Positions 23,995 through 34,675 of a stretch of DNA of 64,000 nt are shown in pieces (position 1 is the stretch's first letter; the number at the start of each line of letters is the position of its first letter). Location: assembly GCA_000697355.1 (NCBI GenBank), contig JNEN01000882.1, positions 310,001-374,000 on the forward strand. Direction: 5' to 3'. The stretch comes from Syncephalastrum monosporum B8922 (Eukaryota > Mucoromycota > Mucoromycetes > Mucorales > Syncephalastraceae). A program made the position numbers and the translations under genes. The notes beneath the pieces are model-generated. The model had not been told where the DNA came from, did no database searches, and was given only the letters and a program-made list of their open reading frames with translations.

Positions 23995-25327
23995 TTAGAA
24001 GAAAATGCGGAAGGGGTATGCTCCGTTCTTCAAACGGAACAGGTTCATCAGACAGCTAAAAACGACGAGGATACAGAGTGTCCAGACATACACACCAATG
24101 CGTTGGCGCATCTTATCTCCCAGTCGAGGGACCGATACAGCAAGCGCGATCGTCGCGAACGAAAGAATGCCATCTATCAAAACACGGTTATCATTAGGAT
24201 GCGCCCTGCCATGCTGCTTCAGCAACTTACAGATAGCGGCCACGATTTGCGACTCCATACCGAGCTGCTGCTGGAATCTATGTCACGCAGTCATGTCAAT
24301 AAGGCGTGGTGTAGCATTGCGTAGGCGCTGTATTACCCTCCTGCAATATAGTTGATTTGGCCATTCTGGCCAGGCATGACATAGGGCGGGTTACGGATGC
24401 GGTTCCACATATGACCAGAGATCATGGTCAGAACGACAACCTAAACAGCGATCTATGGTTCAGCACGGGATAGACGCAAACCGCTTTGGTATATAGCTTA
24501 CGATGGAGATGGCAGCCCATGTGTTTCTGTGCTGGAGAATGGTGCCGAGGTAAGGGTACGCAAGCTTCACAACCGCGAGAGCGCCGAGCGCGAGGAAGAG
24601 TTTGAGACCCGCGCTAAAGTAGTCAAAAGGTCGGATGATTGGCACATCCAGACCTGACTGGCGTGAAAGGAAGGATGCTAGCGCTTCAGCGGTGAAGCCA
24701 CTATTCAATCATCGTCAAGAAGCGCAGGTATCAGTATCGAAAAGAACAAGACGGGGTGGGTGGGCTGCTTACGCCTTTTGAAGCTCGTAGCGGATAGGTT
24801 CGGCTTTACCCGTCTTTGATGGAGGGAAGTAGAAGACGTTGGGTGCGGTTTGGATACCGAGCTAAATAGGGCCCACCCCCTTGGATTAGCGAATGCTTAC
24901 TCTTCCATGTATGGCTCAGTTTACCTTTTGATATATAAGCTGGCCGTCCTTGAAGTCGAGGTGGCCAAAGAAGAGCTGGGTAGGCTCCTTCGTCTTTTGA
25001 TAGCTCGACGCAACCAAGCGGTACTCGGGGTCGAGTTCACTACACGCACGGTCATCAGTACGATCATCACACAGGACGCAGCGTATGCTTTTACCGGCAA
25101 GGGACGCATTTGAACATGTCATCTAGGGCTGTGAGGAGCACGACCATGCCATAGTTGCGTTTGCCTTCAGTAAACTGGGAGTACGTGTTGGAGTTGAGTT
25201 TGACCACGCCCTGGTTGGACTTTGCGAGTTTCGAGAGACGCTCTATTTTGGCATCCGATGCTGCGGCCAGCGCATAAACCACGCATTGTAGCAGAGCGAT
25301 CACAGACAAGAGCAACGATCGCTTCAT
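23995..25327 (-). CDS. OST3: Oligosaccharyltransferase subunit Ost3/Ost6
   Basis: Subunit of the ER oligosaccharyltransferase that performs N-glycosylation. Signal peptide MKRSLLLSVIALLQCVVYAL is followed by a lumenal thioredoxin fold with the redox motif CVPC (exon 1 end), EYRLVASSYQ and FFGHLDFKDGQ, then APNVFYFPPSKTGK. Four hydrophobic segments follow: LKLFLALGALAVVKLAYPYL, AAISIVVVLTMISG, LSFATIALAVSV and GVYVWTLCILVVFSCL. It ends PFRIFF at 23995. Five to six exons; about 330 residues, usual for the family. The active CxxC forms mixed disulphides with acceptor proteins in known homologues. Confidence 0.92.
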
Positions 25328-25601
25328 TCTATGTGAACAGTGTGTGCAGAACGGCCAAGACACGAAAATGAGCTCACCTGCTTAATTTGAAGTCAGGTCC
25401 AACATGGTCGTGTCTGATTGGCTTGCTCACATTTCTATTCTGCCTTTTTCCTTCACCTCCCAAATATAGCAATTCATGTAAATGGTTTACTCGCATATGC
25501 AATCCTTCGATCTGGAATGCTTACGAGAGAGACATCCGCACGTCGTACCATTCTCTATATGTATCTTCTTTCTACATATATACAAAGCTCCTTCTATTGA
25601 G

Positions 25602-28600
25602 TTAACCATCAAGGTCATTTAGGTCGGAAGAAGTAAAACAAAGGCGCAGGTCGTTGTCCGTGACGGATTCAATGCCTTTCTTGGTCAAATCGACCGTCTC
25701 CGTTTGTTCGTCTACGGGAAGATTAAGCTGCTGTTCTCGCCTCAGTCTTCTGGTGCGCCTCGCCTCATGGATTTCGTGGATGCGCTGCTCAATCGTGCCT
25801 TTAACAATATACCAAAACACCGCTGTCTATTATCATCATTAGATTTTAAAAGTCTCTCTTACTACTTCAATTGTTCACAGGACATACCTCGTCTGTCTGG
25901 CCTATTCGGTGAACGCGATTGATGGCCTGCATCTCCAGCGCTTCATTTATCATTGGCTCCACAATGATAACAGTATGGGCTTGTGTCAGCGTCAGACCAC
26001 TACAAACCAAACGAGGAAGCGCTGTTAATTCGAATTTGCATGGATTTCGCCCCCCTTCTAACGCAGTGTTGCACCGACCTGGATTGACTCTTTGAGTGTA
26101 GCAAGATAACCACCGTATCTGGGTCATTGCGAAATCTGTCCAATGCGCTTGTCCGACGCATTCTGGGTGCTCCTCGGTACAAGTCGACGTAACCGATTGA
26201 ATTTTGCTTCAGGCCCTGCTCGATAAGAGCCAGTGTATCATTCCACTGCGAAAAGACAAGCACTTTGCCTCCTGCGTTCTTTCGGACAAAGTTAATGTGT
26301 CGCACAATGCTGTCGATCTTGGCACCACGACCACCAATGATTTTACATGCGTTAATTTTATGCTCCAGGCTGTCTTTCGGTAGATGTGACGTATCGAGCA
26401 TGCTAAAGTTATCCGCATCGGGTGCTGATAAAGATACGTGAGTCAAAAAGGTTCAGATCTTTCAATCCACATACTTATATAGTGGAGCGATTGAAGAGCT
26501 ACTCCGGTATTGCATTGCGGGCAGCGTTTGTGCTGTCGAAACCACATCATTGCGCAGTCGTGACAGAACTACAAAGGAGTACTTTAGAGCCCGCTCAAAC
26601 AAGCTGCCTCGCTATGCGTTTACCACGTGACCACTAAGGAGTAATACAATGAGATTCTGCTAGTTTTCATATAGCTTTTCATGACGTACCATGGAGTGCA
26701 GACACCTCGCTCGTACGGACTTTTGCAGATGATACACTGTTCGTTCACTTCGTCCCGGTCAGCAGCCATGTGCTGTAGATATCGGCTTCGTGCGGACAGC
26801 TTGTCAAGTCCGTCTTGGTGCTTCTTCTCTCCTTCGATTAAATTGCTAATCTCTTGCATTGGTGAGCGAGATTTCCAGTCCTCTACGCGGTCTGAAATTT
26901 CTTGCAATGCTCGGAAATACTCGATACGGCAGTTATAGAGATGGCTCAGCTTCTTATAATCACTATTCCTGATAGTTAGAGCACGAGATATAGAGTAATA
27001 TCCGCACCTACTTTTCAAGTGCTTCTAACAACTGACGCTGCATTGCTATAACTTGTTCCACGGCCTCAGTAGCCGACGTTTTTCGCGTATCTTGATGTGC
27101 AGGTATACCGCGCTTATGCTGGATGAAAGACAGCAGGTTGTTTAAACCGCCTGGAAGTTCTGGTGCGTTTATCGACTCGAGCTGTTGATTGATCCCATCT
27201 TTCAACAACTTGATATTCTACATGATTTTTAGATATGCCTTGGTCCCTGCAGTGCGTTAACGAACCTCATCCTGTACATCATCCTCTGCCTTCTCTGGTT
27301 TGGACACGGTGCTCTTAGGAGGTTCAACGCCTGCGCGCACAGTATGATGAGTTTTCCGCTTGCTCTCACTGGGAGGATGAAGCTTACCGAGAAGCAGTTT
27401 GGTGCGTTGGCGTAAAGCCTTTTCATAGGCTTCGTGATACAAAAGCACTTTCTATACATATCCATATAGTCAGCACAGTATAGCATGGCTCAATTCGACG
27501 CACCTCCTGGGTGATCAAGGACTCCTCATATTCGTCACCTGGACATATGGGCTAGTATGAGTAAATGTGGCATGGACTGGCTTTTCTTCACTCACCAGTA
27601 GTTTCTTCATTCTTATTGTCGACCAACTCGGAGCACAGCAATCCACGCAAGTTCTCTCTCCAGTCAATGATATGTTGCAGCTGCAGATCCAAGGATTTGG
27701 AGATGGCATTAAAAATACCGGCGCCATCGAAAGGACTGACTCCGTCTTCGCTATCACTGTCCGTGTCGCTTTCGTTGTTCTCCTCCGTACCAATAGTGTA
27801 CCGATTATCATTAGGATTGAATCCTCCCCAGTACCGCTCCAATTCTAACTTCGACGCAGTGACCTAGTTCATTCATGTTAGATTGCTTTTTTCTGTGTAC
27901 ATCGAAAACACTTACACGCTCTAAGGGACGTTGGAGTATCTCCCGTCGAACATGTGCAGCCTTGTTATAGTACTCCACTTCTTCGTTTTCTTGCTCAAGC
28001 TTGTGGTGCACGCCGGCGGTATAGAAGTAAAAGCGGTGCAGAATACCAAGCCATTTAAGAACGCGCTGCGTGAACGCCGTGACCTCGTCTTGCAGTTTAT
28101 CCTTGTCCCGATTTGCCTTCAACTTCTCCTCGTCATCTCCGCTGGGTTTGGTATCGCTGCCTTCCTTTTTAAACTTGATCGGTTCCTCCAAATCTTGCAG
28201 TCCCTTCTTCACACTATCAAGATGCGCGCGATTTTCGTCCAGATTATGTTGTACAATTTTAGTGCCTTCTTTATAGACCGAGATCGCGGCATCCAGTTCC
28301 TCCATAAGCTCGTGCATGCCTCCGCAACGTAGCCGAGACTCGGCGATCCGAAAAGAAAGGAGGTCCACACCATCTCTGTTCTCTCGGATCATTGCATCCA
28401 AGACTATACAGAGCAATTCAATGAGCCATGTTACACACAAGAGATATAAGCCAAACCTTCTTCCAGCGTATGTGCATTTCTTCCTATTCGACTTCGTTCT
28501 GTAGTACCAATGGAAGGATGGACACAGGCTTGGCGCAGAGTAAGAAACTAGACGCATAATGACATGAGTCAGGGTCACCGTGTTCTTTGAGTTGCTACAT

Positions 28601-30685
28601 TACCCAGTCCCGCAGTCGCTGCATATTCTGTCGATAAGTGTTGACGACATCTTCTGGTTCACGTTCTTCATCGATATGCCACTGATGTTGTTCAAGCCAG
28701 TCTATATGCGCATGCCGGCGACATTCATCTTGGACGCCATTGTAGTAATCCTGCTCGATCCGCGAGAAGACGACGTTGAAGATGTTTCGCTTTTGTGCTG
28801 GAATACGAATTTGATGTTCGAGAGACGACTTGACATTGCGACGCATGATACGTTTCGTAATATCCCAGAAAGTCGACCAGCCACCTGCGGTAGAGAAAAT
28901 CCCTGCCATCGTGGTAACATCCTGTGTCAAGAAATCGAGGAAATGGAAGAGCCCAAATAGATCGTCGTATTTGCTCTTCTTCATAGGCGTTCCGCTGACG
29001 CCCCAGGAATACCAGCGAGGGATTTGGAGCGCCATCTTTCCAATATGCGTAGTTGAGGAATCCGCCATTTGCACCTAGCGTGATGTTTGAGCAACAGACC
29101 GACATCAGAAGGAGAGTTGACATACCTCATCAAGCACTACACGAAACCAGAGCACGCGCGTCAAGAAACTTTGCCGTACTGGATATTTTGGAGCTAAAAG
29201 CAGAATTGAGCAATGTGTATCGATATCGCACTACATACCGTGACGTCGCGAGCGAGATTCTTGGGTTTTCGCGCGGTATATCTCTGCTTGAAGGACCTAT
29301 CAAATGTGTAAGAAGGTATTGGATGATCCATTGGTTATCAAAACTTGCATTATAATCAGTCAAGACAATATCGTAATCTTTCATATGCTCGGCAGTGATT
29401 GGGCTGTTCTTGTTGTCTAGGTCTTTCACACCGTAGTAGCGAAAGACGCGTAAAGAAGGAGCATGCGTCTTGATCTCTGCTTCCCATTGGCCAGAAATCG
29501 TTTCGGGTACGATGATGAGCGTAGCGGGAGAGAGCACATAATCTGGATGCTGATCCTGCCTTGGGTGGGTTGTGTCGAGCTCGTTGTGGTGGTGCAAAAG
29601 AATCAAGGCAATCACGCTTTTCAAAAGACATTAGACAGGCGATTCGGTTATGTGCGGAAAGGCATATAGCAGTAGTAGACTTTTTTACCTAACAGTCTTT
29701 CCGAGACCCATTTCATCGGCAAGGATGCCACCGCGGTATACCATGTAATGCTTCTGTCTCATGGACTCGGTCCAAAGTGATGAAATGGCGCCCGACAACC
29801 TGTTAATGTAAAATGACTGGCTAGAGTCTGCTCCACGATATTCCTCCCATCCGAAGGGTAGCGTGTCCGGAGATAAATCATTCGGCAGGACGCCATCGGA
29901 TTGGAGTCTGTGCCCTTCTCGTTCCAGCTTGAATAATATATTACAGAGTCAGCGATTAGGTCTCATGAAAAGGAATTATGCCTGCATCAAATGCATACCA
30001 TCCAGACGAGGTTTTGGGTCTGAAAGGGTGTGAGCGTAGAGTGCAATGTGGGAGGCTGCGCTTCCTTTATGGTATGTTCTGAGATGGGAGGCTGCAGGTG
30101 ATGGAAAAAGCTCTCAATAGATGTATCGGGAACGGGAGGCAAAGGTGAAGGGCAGAGCGAATCAAAGGCGGCGAATGCCTTCCTGGTGAGCTTCCTTCCC
30201 TCGTACAACAGGTCGAGGTCGACGGCTAATTCATCGTTTTCGCAGGCGACAGCTGCTACGCGAAGAGAGGTCTCTTGGTTCCGGAGCACTTGCCCGAATT
30301 GAATGAACGACGCGACACTTTTGTTGGTGTTCAACGCAGCTGGATCGTGCAGTTGTTCTACCGCAAGTAGATTTCGACCTTCGTCGTCTTTGATCGCAAG
30401 CGTAAAACTTTCGAGCTTATCGAAAGCGTAGTTGACAGTCTCGCTGGACCAGCCAGGCATAATCTGCTGAATCGCTTCTTTTTGCATAGGCGTTAAAAGA
30501 GACGCGAGCATGGAAGACAGCTCCGGCGGAATGTCAGCAGTCATTCTAACGCGTAACAGTTGCACGGCCGTCGTCTTTCGTCTCTTCCGAGGCGTCTCGG
30601 TACGATCGTGTTCGTGTGCATTTTGGAGAGCAAGGAGCCACAGCTCTAAGGCTGCTGAGCTTGCTACGCCACGAAACGTCAGCAT
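25602..30685 (-). CDS. SNF2-family helicase with RING finger, SHPRH/Irc20-like
   Basis: A many-exon gene of about 1450 residues. Lobe 1 has Walker A YRGGILADEMGLGKT, the Ia-like ATLIIVPETISGQW, and the B box VVLDE/VQMADSS split by an intron; then RWYSWGVSGTPMKKSK. A helical region with KKGLQDLEEPIKF follows. The RING sits between the two lobes (EQCIICKSPYERG, then FCHDCAMMWF and CPQCNTG), the SHPRH/Irc20 arrangement. Lobe 2 has KVLVFSQWNDTLALIEQGL, LTQAHTVIIVEPM and AINRVHRIGQTDEV. Such proteins are nuclear ATPases and E3 ubiquitin ligases in DNA-damage tolerance. I saw no PHD or linker-histone domain as in animal SHPRH. The start is set at 30685 (MLTFRGVASS); an upstream Met at 30751 is almost adjacent to the preceding gene. 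Confidence 0.9.
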
Positions 30686-30760
30686 AAAGATGAAGAAAAG
30701 AGACAAAAATTGGATACAGACATGAATACTGCAATTATTTATTTCATGCACCTCACAAAT

Positions 30761-31303
30761 TTACAGACCTCTCTTCCACATTGTATAATGGTCAACGCCC
30801 TCCTTAAGAAACACTTTCTCTTCCTCGACTGTATATCCAAGCTTCTCATAAAAGGCACGCTTGTCTGCTACCGCTTCCAGCATGACAGCGTCCATCCCCA
30901 ACTCTTTGGCAGCATATTCTTCAAGGGCTGTCACGAGGAGGCGGCCTATCCGCAGTCCGCGTGCATTGGAAAGAACCACTAAGCGTTCCAGTTTCGCCAC
31001 CTTCGGCTCATAAGGGTATAAGCGCACGGCGCCCACAGGGACACCTGTCGCTGTTGGATTGCCCGAGGCGTCGGTCGTGTCGCACCGTGCGATTAAGTTA
31101 TGAGAAACAGGGTCCTTTTCACTGTCCAGCCACTGTCATTAATACCCCACCCTTATACTGCTTGTATATAAAACTCACTCTGCTAAGCCTGTATGTGCGC
31201 CAAATCCCTGTTCAATAACATAGACTCTCGTTCGAAGGTCAACAACGGTTGCCAGATCTTCTTCAGTGGTTGCGAGCGTGACAACCGGATTTCGGTGAAC
31301 CAT
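30761..31303 (-). CDS. GNAT-family N-acetyltransferase
   Basis: Two exons joined near 31120-31185 give about 160 residues. MVHRNPVVTLATTEEDLATV leads to LRTRVYVIEQGFGAHTGLA (typical beta1-alpha1 of the family), DEKDPVSHNLIARC, VGAVRLYPYEPKVAKLERLVV, the acetyl-CoA binding motif NARGLRIGRLLVTALEEYA (R/Q-x-x-G-x-G/A) and MLEAVADKRAFYEKLGYTV. Related to small yeast and bacterial ElaA/YjcF-like acetyltransferases; substrate unknown. Its stop is within about 75 bases of the downstream helicase start on the same strand, a very short promoter distance. Confidence 0.88.
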
Positions 31304-32711
31304 GGAAAATAATTAGAAAAAGGGGAAGGCGCGGAGAAGGGCTGCATTTTGCTTTTTTAAAGATGACTAGCGACCAATGGGAGTTTTATCCGTAAAATGA
31401 CGATCGATGACTCTATTTTGTCAATTCCTTCCTCCTCTTCCCCACCTCCTTCCTCCTGGTGCGGTAGCCCTGCTTCACCGATGCCTCGGAGTATGCTTAT
31501 CTGCTTTTCGTCTTTCTTCAACACGCCTATATCATGAAATTGGGAAACGTCCTCAACAAAGTATTCGATATGTCGCACTAGCTTTGTGTTCGACAATTGC
31601 CAAAAGTGCAAGGAAGGGAGTGCTATAAGGTGTTCTTTTGAGATCACTGCTGCTATCTTCACCTTTTTTCTATCATAGGTAGTAGGCGTAGTGGACCGCC
31701 TCTCTCAGGGTCTCTTTCGTCTGCTGTCGCGCCTCAACTTCGACGAAGCTAAAGGTATATTAACCGGTGTCTATCCAATAAGTAAGTAGTAATCCAAACC
31801 ATCCAAAACGTCGGCAAAGTCGCCATTTATGAACGCACGCTTATTGCCCCTCAATCCTTACACAAACTTCTTTGTACAACAATGGAGTCGTCATTGACGC
31901 GAGCCATCAACTTCAGGCTAATGAAAACAATCGTACAGCGTCATACCGATGAGAGCATGCTCCTACAATAATCAAAGCACCTGAGCCATATTTCTTTCGT
32001 CTTCCCGCTCTGCAAGCTTTTGAAGCTATCAATAAAAAAAACGCTTATTATAGCCATTCCAGGTATCATCTGAGCGATTTTCTTCGCCTTTTGCAGTCAA
32101 AAATGAATGGCTTCCTTCAGACCAATAATGATCCATAATGTTCTTCATATATGCAGCATCAGAAAACATGACTTCGCTATCTGGGGCAGTCACTGCAACG
32201 AGAAATGAATCAAGGTTTCGCTCGTCTGCAAACGGCTTGCTACTCTCTACAATGTGTGGAAAACTGGATGACTTAAATGATTCTTGTGCACAATTCTGCA
32301 TAGGATCATACGCTGATATTTTCTGGCAATTTGAATAGCATACCATTCACCTGATTCAGTTTATTGGCACCATGCGAAGGAACGCTTGTTTCTAGTGAAT
32401 GTTCACGCAGGAGGAGCATTTGTATCACCCGTACGTTGTGTACTCATATACTGCAAGTACGGTGGCTCGTTGCACATGCTAAAGCTCCAATGTTTTGTGA
32501 GAAAGTCCATGCAGCTTCAACATATACTCTGACTCTGAAGCCATGGTCTGTAACAGGTACTACTGGCTAACAATGGATATGAAAGTGGCATTTCATTACA
32601 CCGTGAAGAGGACATTATAAATTCGGATCCCGCCACCCTGCTGTACCAGACGAGTTCAATCAAAGCCACGGAGTTTGGTAACCGGGTCTATTCTTCTTTG
32701 ACATTTCAAGC
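31304..32711. other. Gene-poor 1.4 kb region with decayed or unassigned reading frames
   Basis: Left part is the GNAT promoter. On the plus strand, open stretches near 31678-31755 (VVGVVDRLSQGLFRLL) and 31812-31970 (KVAIYERTLIAPQSLHKLL) look protein-like but lack a clear start and splice partners. On the minus strand 31357-31662 is open for 101 residues without recognisable domain. The minus ORF at 32029-32346 is listed separately. Probably relic coding sequence. Confidence 0.4.
32029..32346 (-). pseudogene. Isolated N-terminal-like fragment of a lineage-specific gene family
   Basis: A 105-residue open frame with well-formed protein character: SSFPHIVESSKPFADERNL, DSFLVAVTAPDSEVMF, DAAYMKNIMDHYWSEGSHSF, ending DDTWNGYNKRFFY. 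It resembles, from memory, the N-terminal part of an abundant mucoralean family of unknown function; this is not verified. No downstream exon could be joined with confidence, so it may be a truncated copy. Confidence 0.4.
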
Positions 32712-33082
32712 ATGTTTGGAGCATTTCGACCGACGCTTGTTGCGCAGGGCGGTCTGTTGTGGTACGTAGCTCAAGCATAAGCATCTCTAGCCCATGTCTC
32801 TGACCTCGTTACAGGAAGAACCCTTTTCGCATGTCAGCTACACGCAAGGCCAACGTCCGGAAGCGGTTAAGAGAGGTCGATCAAGTGATCGCTACACTTG
32901 CCGATTCGGGCGTGCAGTGCAAAGCCCTGGACCAAGCCAAGGCCCTGCCGAAAGAAGCAGAGATGCATCCGCGTGACAAGTACACCGTGTTCAGCGGTAC
33001 GAGCCGTGGTCTGCGCAAGTCGCTCCACAAGGTGCCCAAGTTCACAAAGAAGACTCAAAGAACCAGCCCCGAGGGTTTCTAA
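32712..33082 (+). CDS. MRPL31: Mitochondrial large-subunit ribosomal protein mL60 (MRPL31)
   Basis: Two exons, 32712-32761 and 32815-33082, phase 2 join producing the conserved GLLWKNPFRMSATRKANVR; 105 residues. The order MFGAFRPTL, WKNPFRMS, KANVRKRLREVDQVI, then MHPRDKYTVFSGTSRGLRKS and VPKFTKKTQR matches fungal mL60. Basic, imported to mitochondria, part of the large mitoribosomal subunit. Convergent with the IMPACT gene; 61 bases separate the two stop codons. Confidence 0.93.
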
Positions 33083-33143
33083 ATATCCCAATAAACCCGT
33101 CTCTCCCATCCTGTCGTTTTTGCATGCATCTCTATCTTCGGTT

Positions 33144-34125
33144 TTATTTCTTGCGTTTTCCTTTGGCAGGTTCGGCAATATGACCACAATCTTCGAGTGC
33201 GCTTCTTGCTGCGTTGTTGATGTCTTTGAATCGGTCAGCCCCCAGCAAAATGCCGCCGTACCAACGACTGACAACAACCATGACATTGCGCACATCCGTA
33301 ATTTGCATCATATGCAGTAAGCGGCCTATTCAGTTGACTATAAGTGACGTGCCAGCAGATCAGCATCTGTGCTCACTCACCGCCTGCAGCCGTTTCGCCA
33401 TCATCGTCGTTATCCTGTAGCATCCGGCCATCGGGCATCACAATGCGATATGCCATGATATTGTGCGTCGCCTTGGCAATTTTCTTGTTCTCTAACAGCT
33501 TACTCATCACCGCTTCGACTTCGTCTGTGCTGGTTACTTGCGCAACATGAGCGACAAAAACAGACTTCCGGTCGACGAGAGGTTCGGGGCTGGAGTAGAT
33601 GGGAGGAGCGGGGACAGTCGGCTGCTTGGCGGGAGACTTGCGTTGGTTTTCTTGTTCTTTCAGCGAGGTAGCGGCCATCTTTTCAGCCAACTCTTCTTGG
33701 CTATCCTGCTGAAGGGAGTCTTCTTCGTCGTCGACGGTGGACGGTGGGATTTCTGCTTCGAGGTAGTCGCGTAACCAGGTGATCCATTCAAACAGGACGA
33801 CTTGGCCCGGGGTGAACATGGACTGGAACTCGCGCTCGATAGTCTGGAGCATGTCGTCGTCGACACGGCGTGGACCACAGTAGACGGAGGACACTTGATA
33901 GACGGGTGGAGACGTGCTGGGGTATGTGGCGGGCAAGAAAACGCGGAGGACCAGCAATCGTGGAGATTTGACTTGCTCCTCTGCTTCCTGGTCGACATTG
34001 ATCGTGCACATGTACGCATCAGGCGACTCAGGATCTGCCTGAATGCTCTCAGGTCCATAGATCGCCTCCAGCGCTAAACGCTCCTCCTCCTGTAGTTCTC
34101 TGTTTTCTGTTTCCTGGTCTGACAT
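33144..34125 (-). CDS. YIH1: IMPACT/Yih1 family protein (RWD plus UPF0029 domains)
   Basis: Exons 33381-34125 and 33144-33325, phase 1, 308 residues. The N-terminal RWD domain has EEERLALEAIYGPESI, a YPSTSPP segment and FTPGQVVLFEWITWLRDYL. The C-terminal domain has KSVFVAHVAQVTSTDEVEA, ATHNIMAYRIVMPDG, DNDDDGETAAGG, LLHMMQITDVRNVMVVVSR and WYGGILLGADRFKDIN, the classic IMPACT core. Yih1/IMPACT competes with Gcn2 for Gcn1 and so restrains eIF2alpha phosphorylation under amino-acid shortage. Length is normal. It is head-to-head with the Rsc7-like gene. Confidence 0.95.
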
Positions 34126-34675
34126 CGTGGCTTTTCTCAGGCACGAAATACACCCAGTGCGGAAAAGTCGTACTGTTCGCCTTTCTTACCCACTAGATTA
34201 AAACTTTGCTTTCAGGCCGAGTGGATAGTGTCTCCCTCTCCAAAATAATAATAAAAAACAACCTCTTTTTTTTCCTTCTAATTTCGAACAAGCCCATAGT
34301 GTAAAGATGGCTCACTCAGTAATTTTCCTATGACAAGGTCAGTTCTGTTTCTATCGACATATGCATACGCTGTGGACTTTGATAGCAAAGTCAGCCAAGG
34401 TGCACGGGTCACTAGACAGGAGTATTGGGACTCAATGTGCTATTCTTGCATGCATCGCTTGTGTGACTAGACTGATGATAAGATGAATAAAGTGTAAGGC
34501 GACTGCGGCTGTATGTAGAGTATCTTACACGGCACGCTTTTTTTTTTTTTTTTTTTTGTAGAAGCCAAATTTCCCCCATTGCATCATCATTTTGATTTCC
34601 CGCATTTGAAGAAAAAGAAGCGACAGAGACAGGCGCGCCGCCAACGCAGCAAATTCTTGGATACAGCACCCAACG
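34126..34675. promoter_or_regulatory. Divergent promoter between IMPACT and Rsc7-like genes
   Basis: About 550 bases between two head-to-head starts. A 19-base T run lies at 34540-34558 and an A-rich stretch near 34244-34256. No other gene or repeat seen. Confidence 0.5.
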
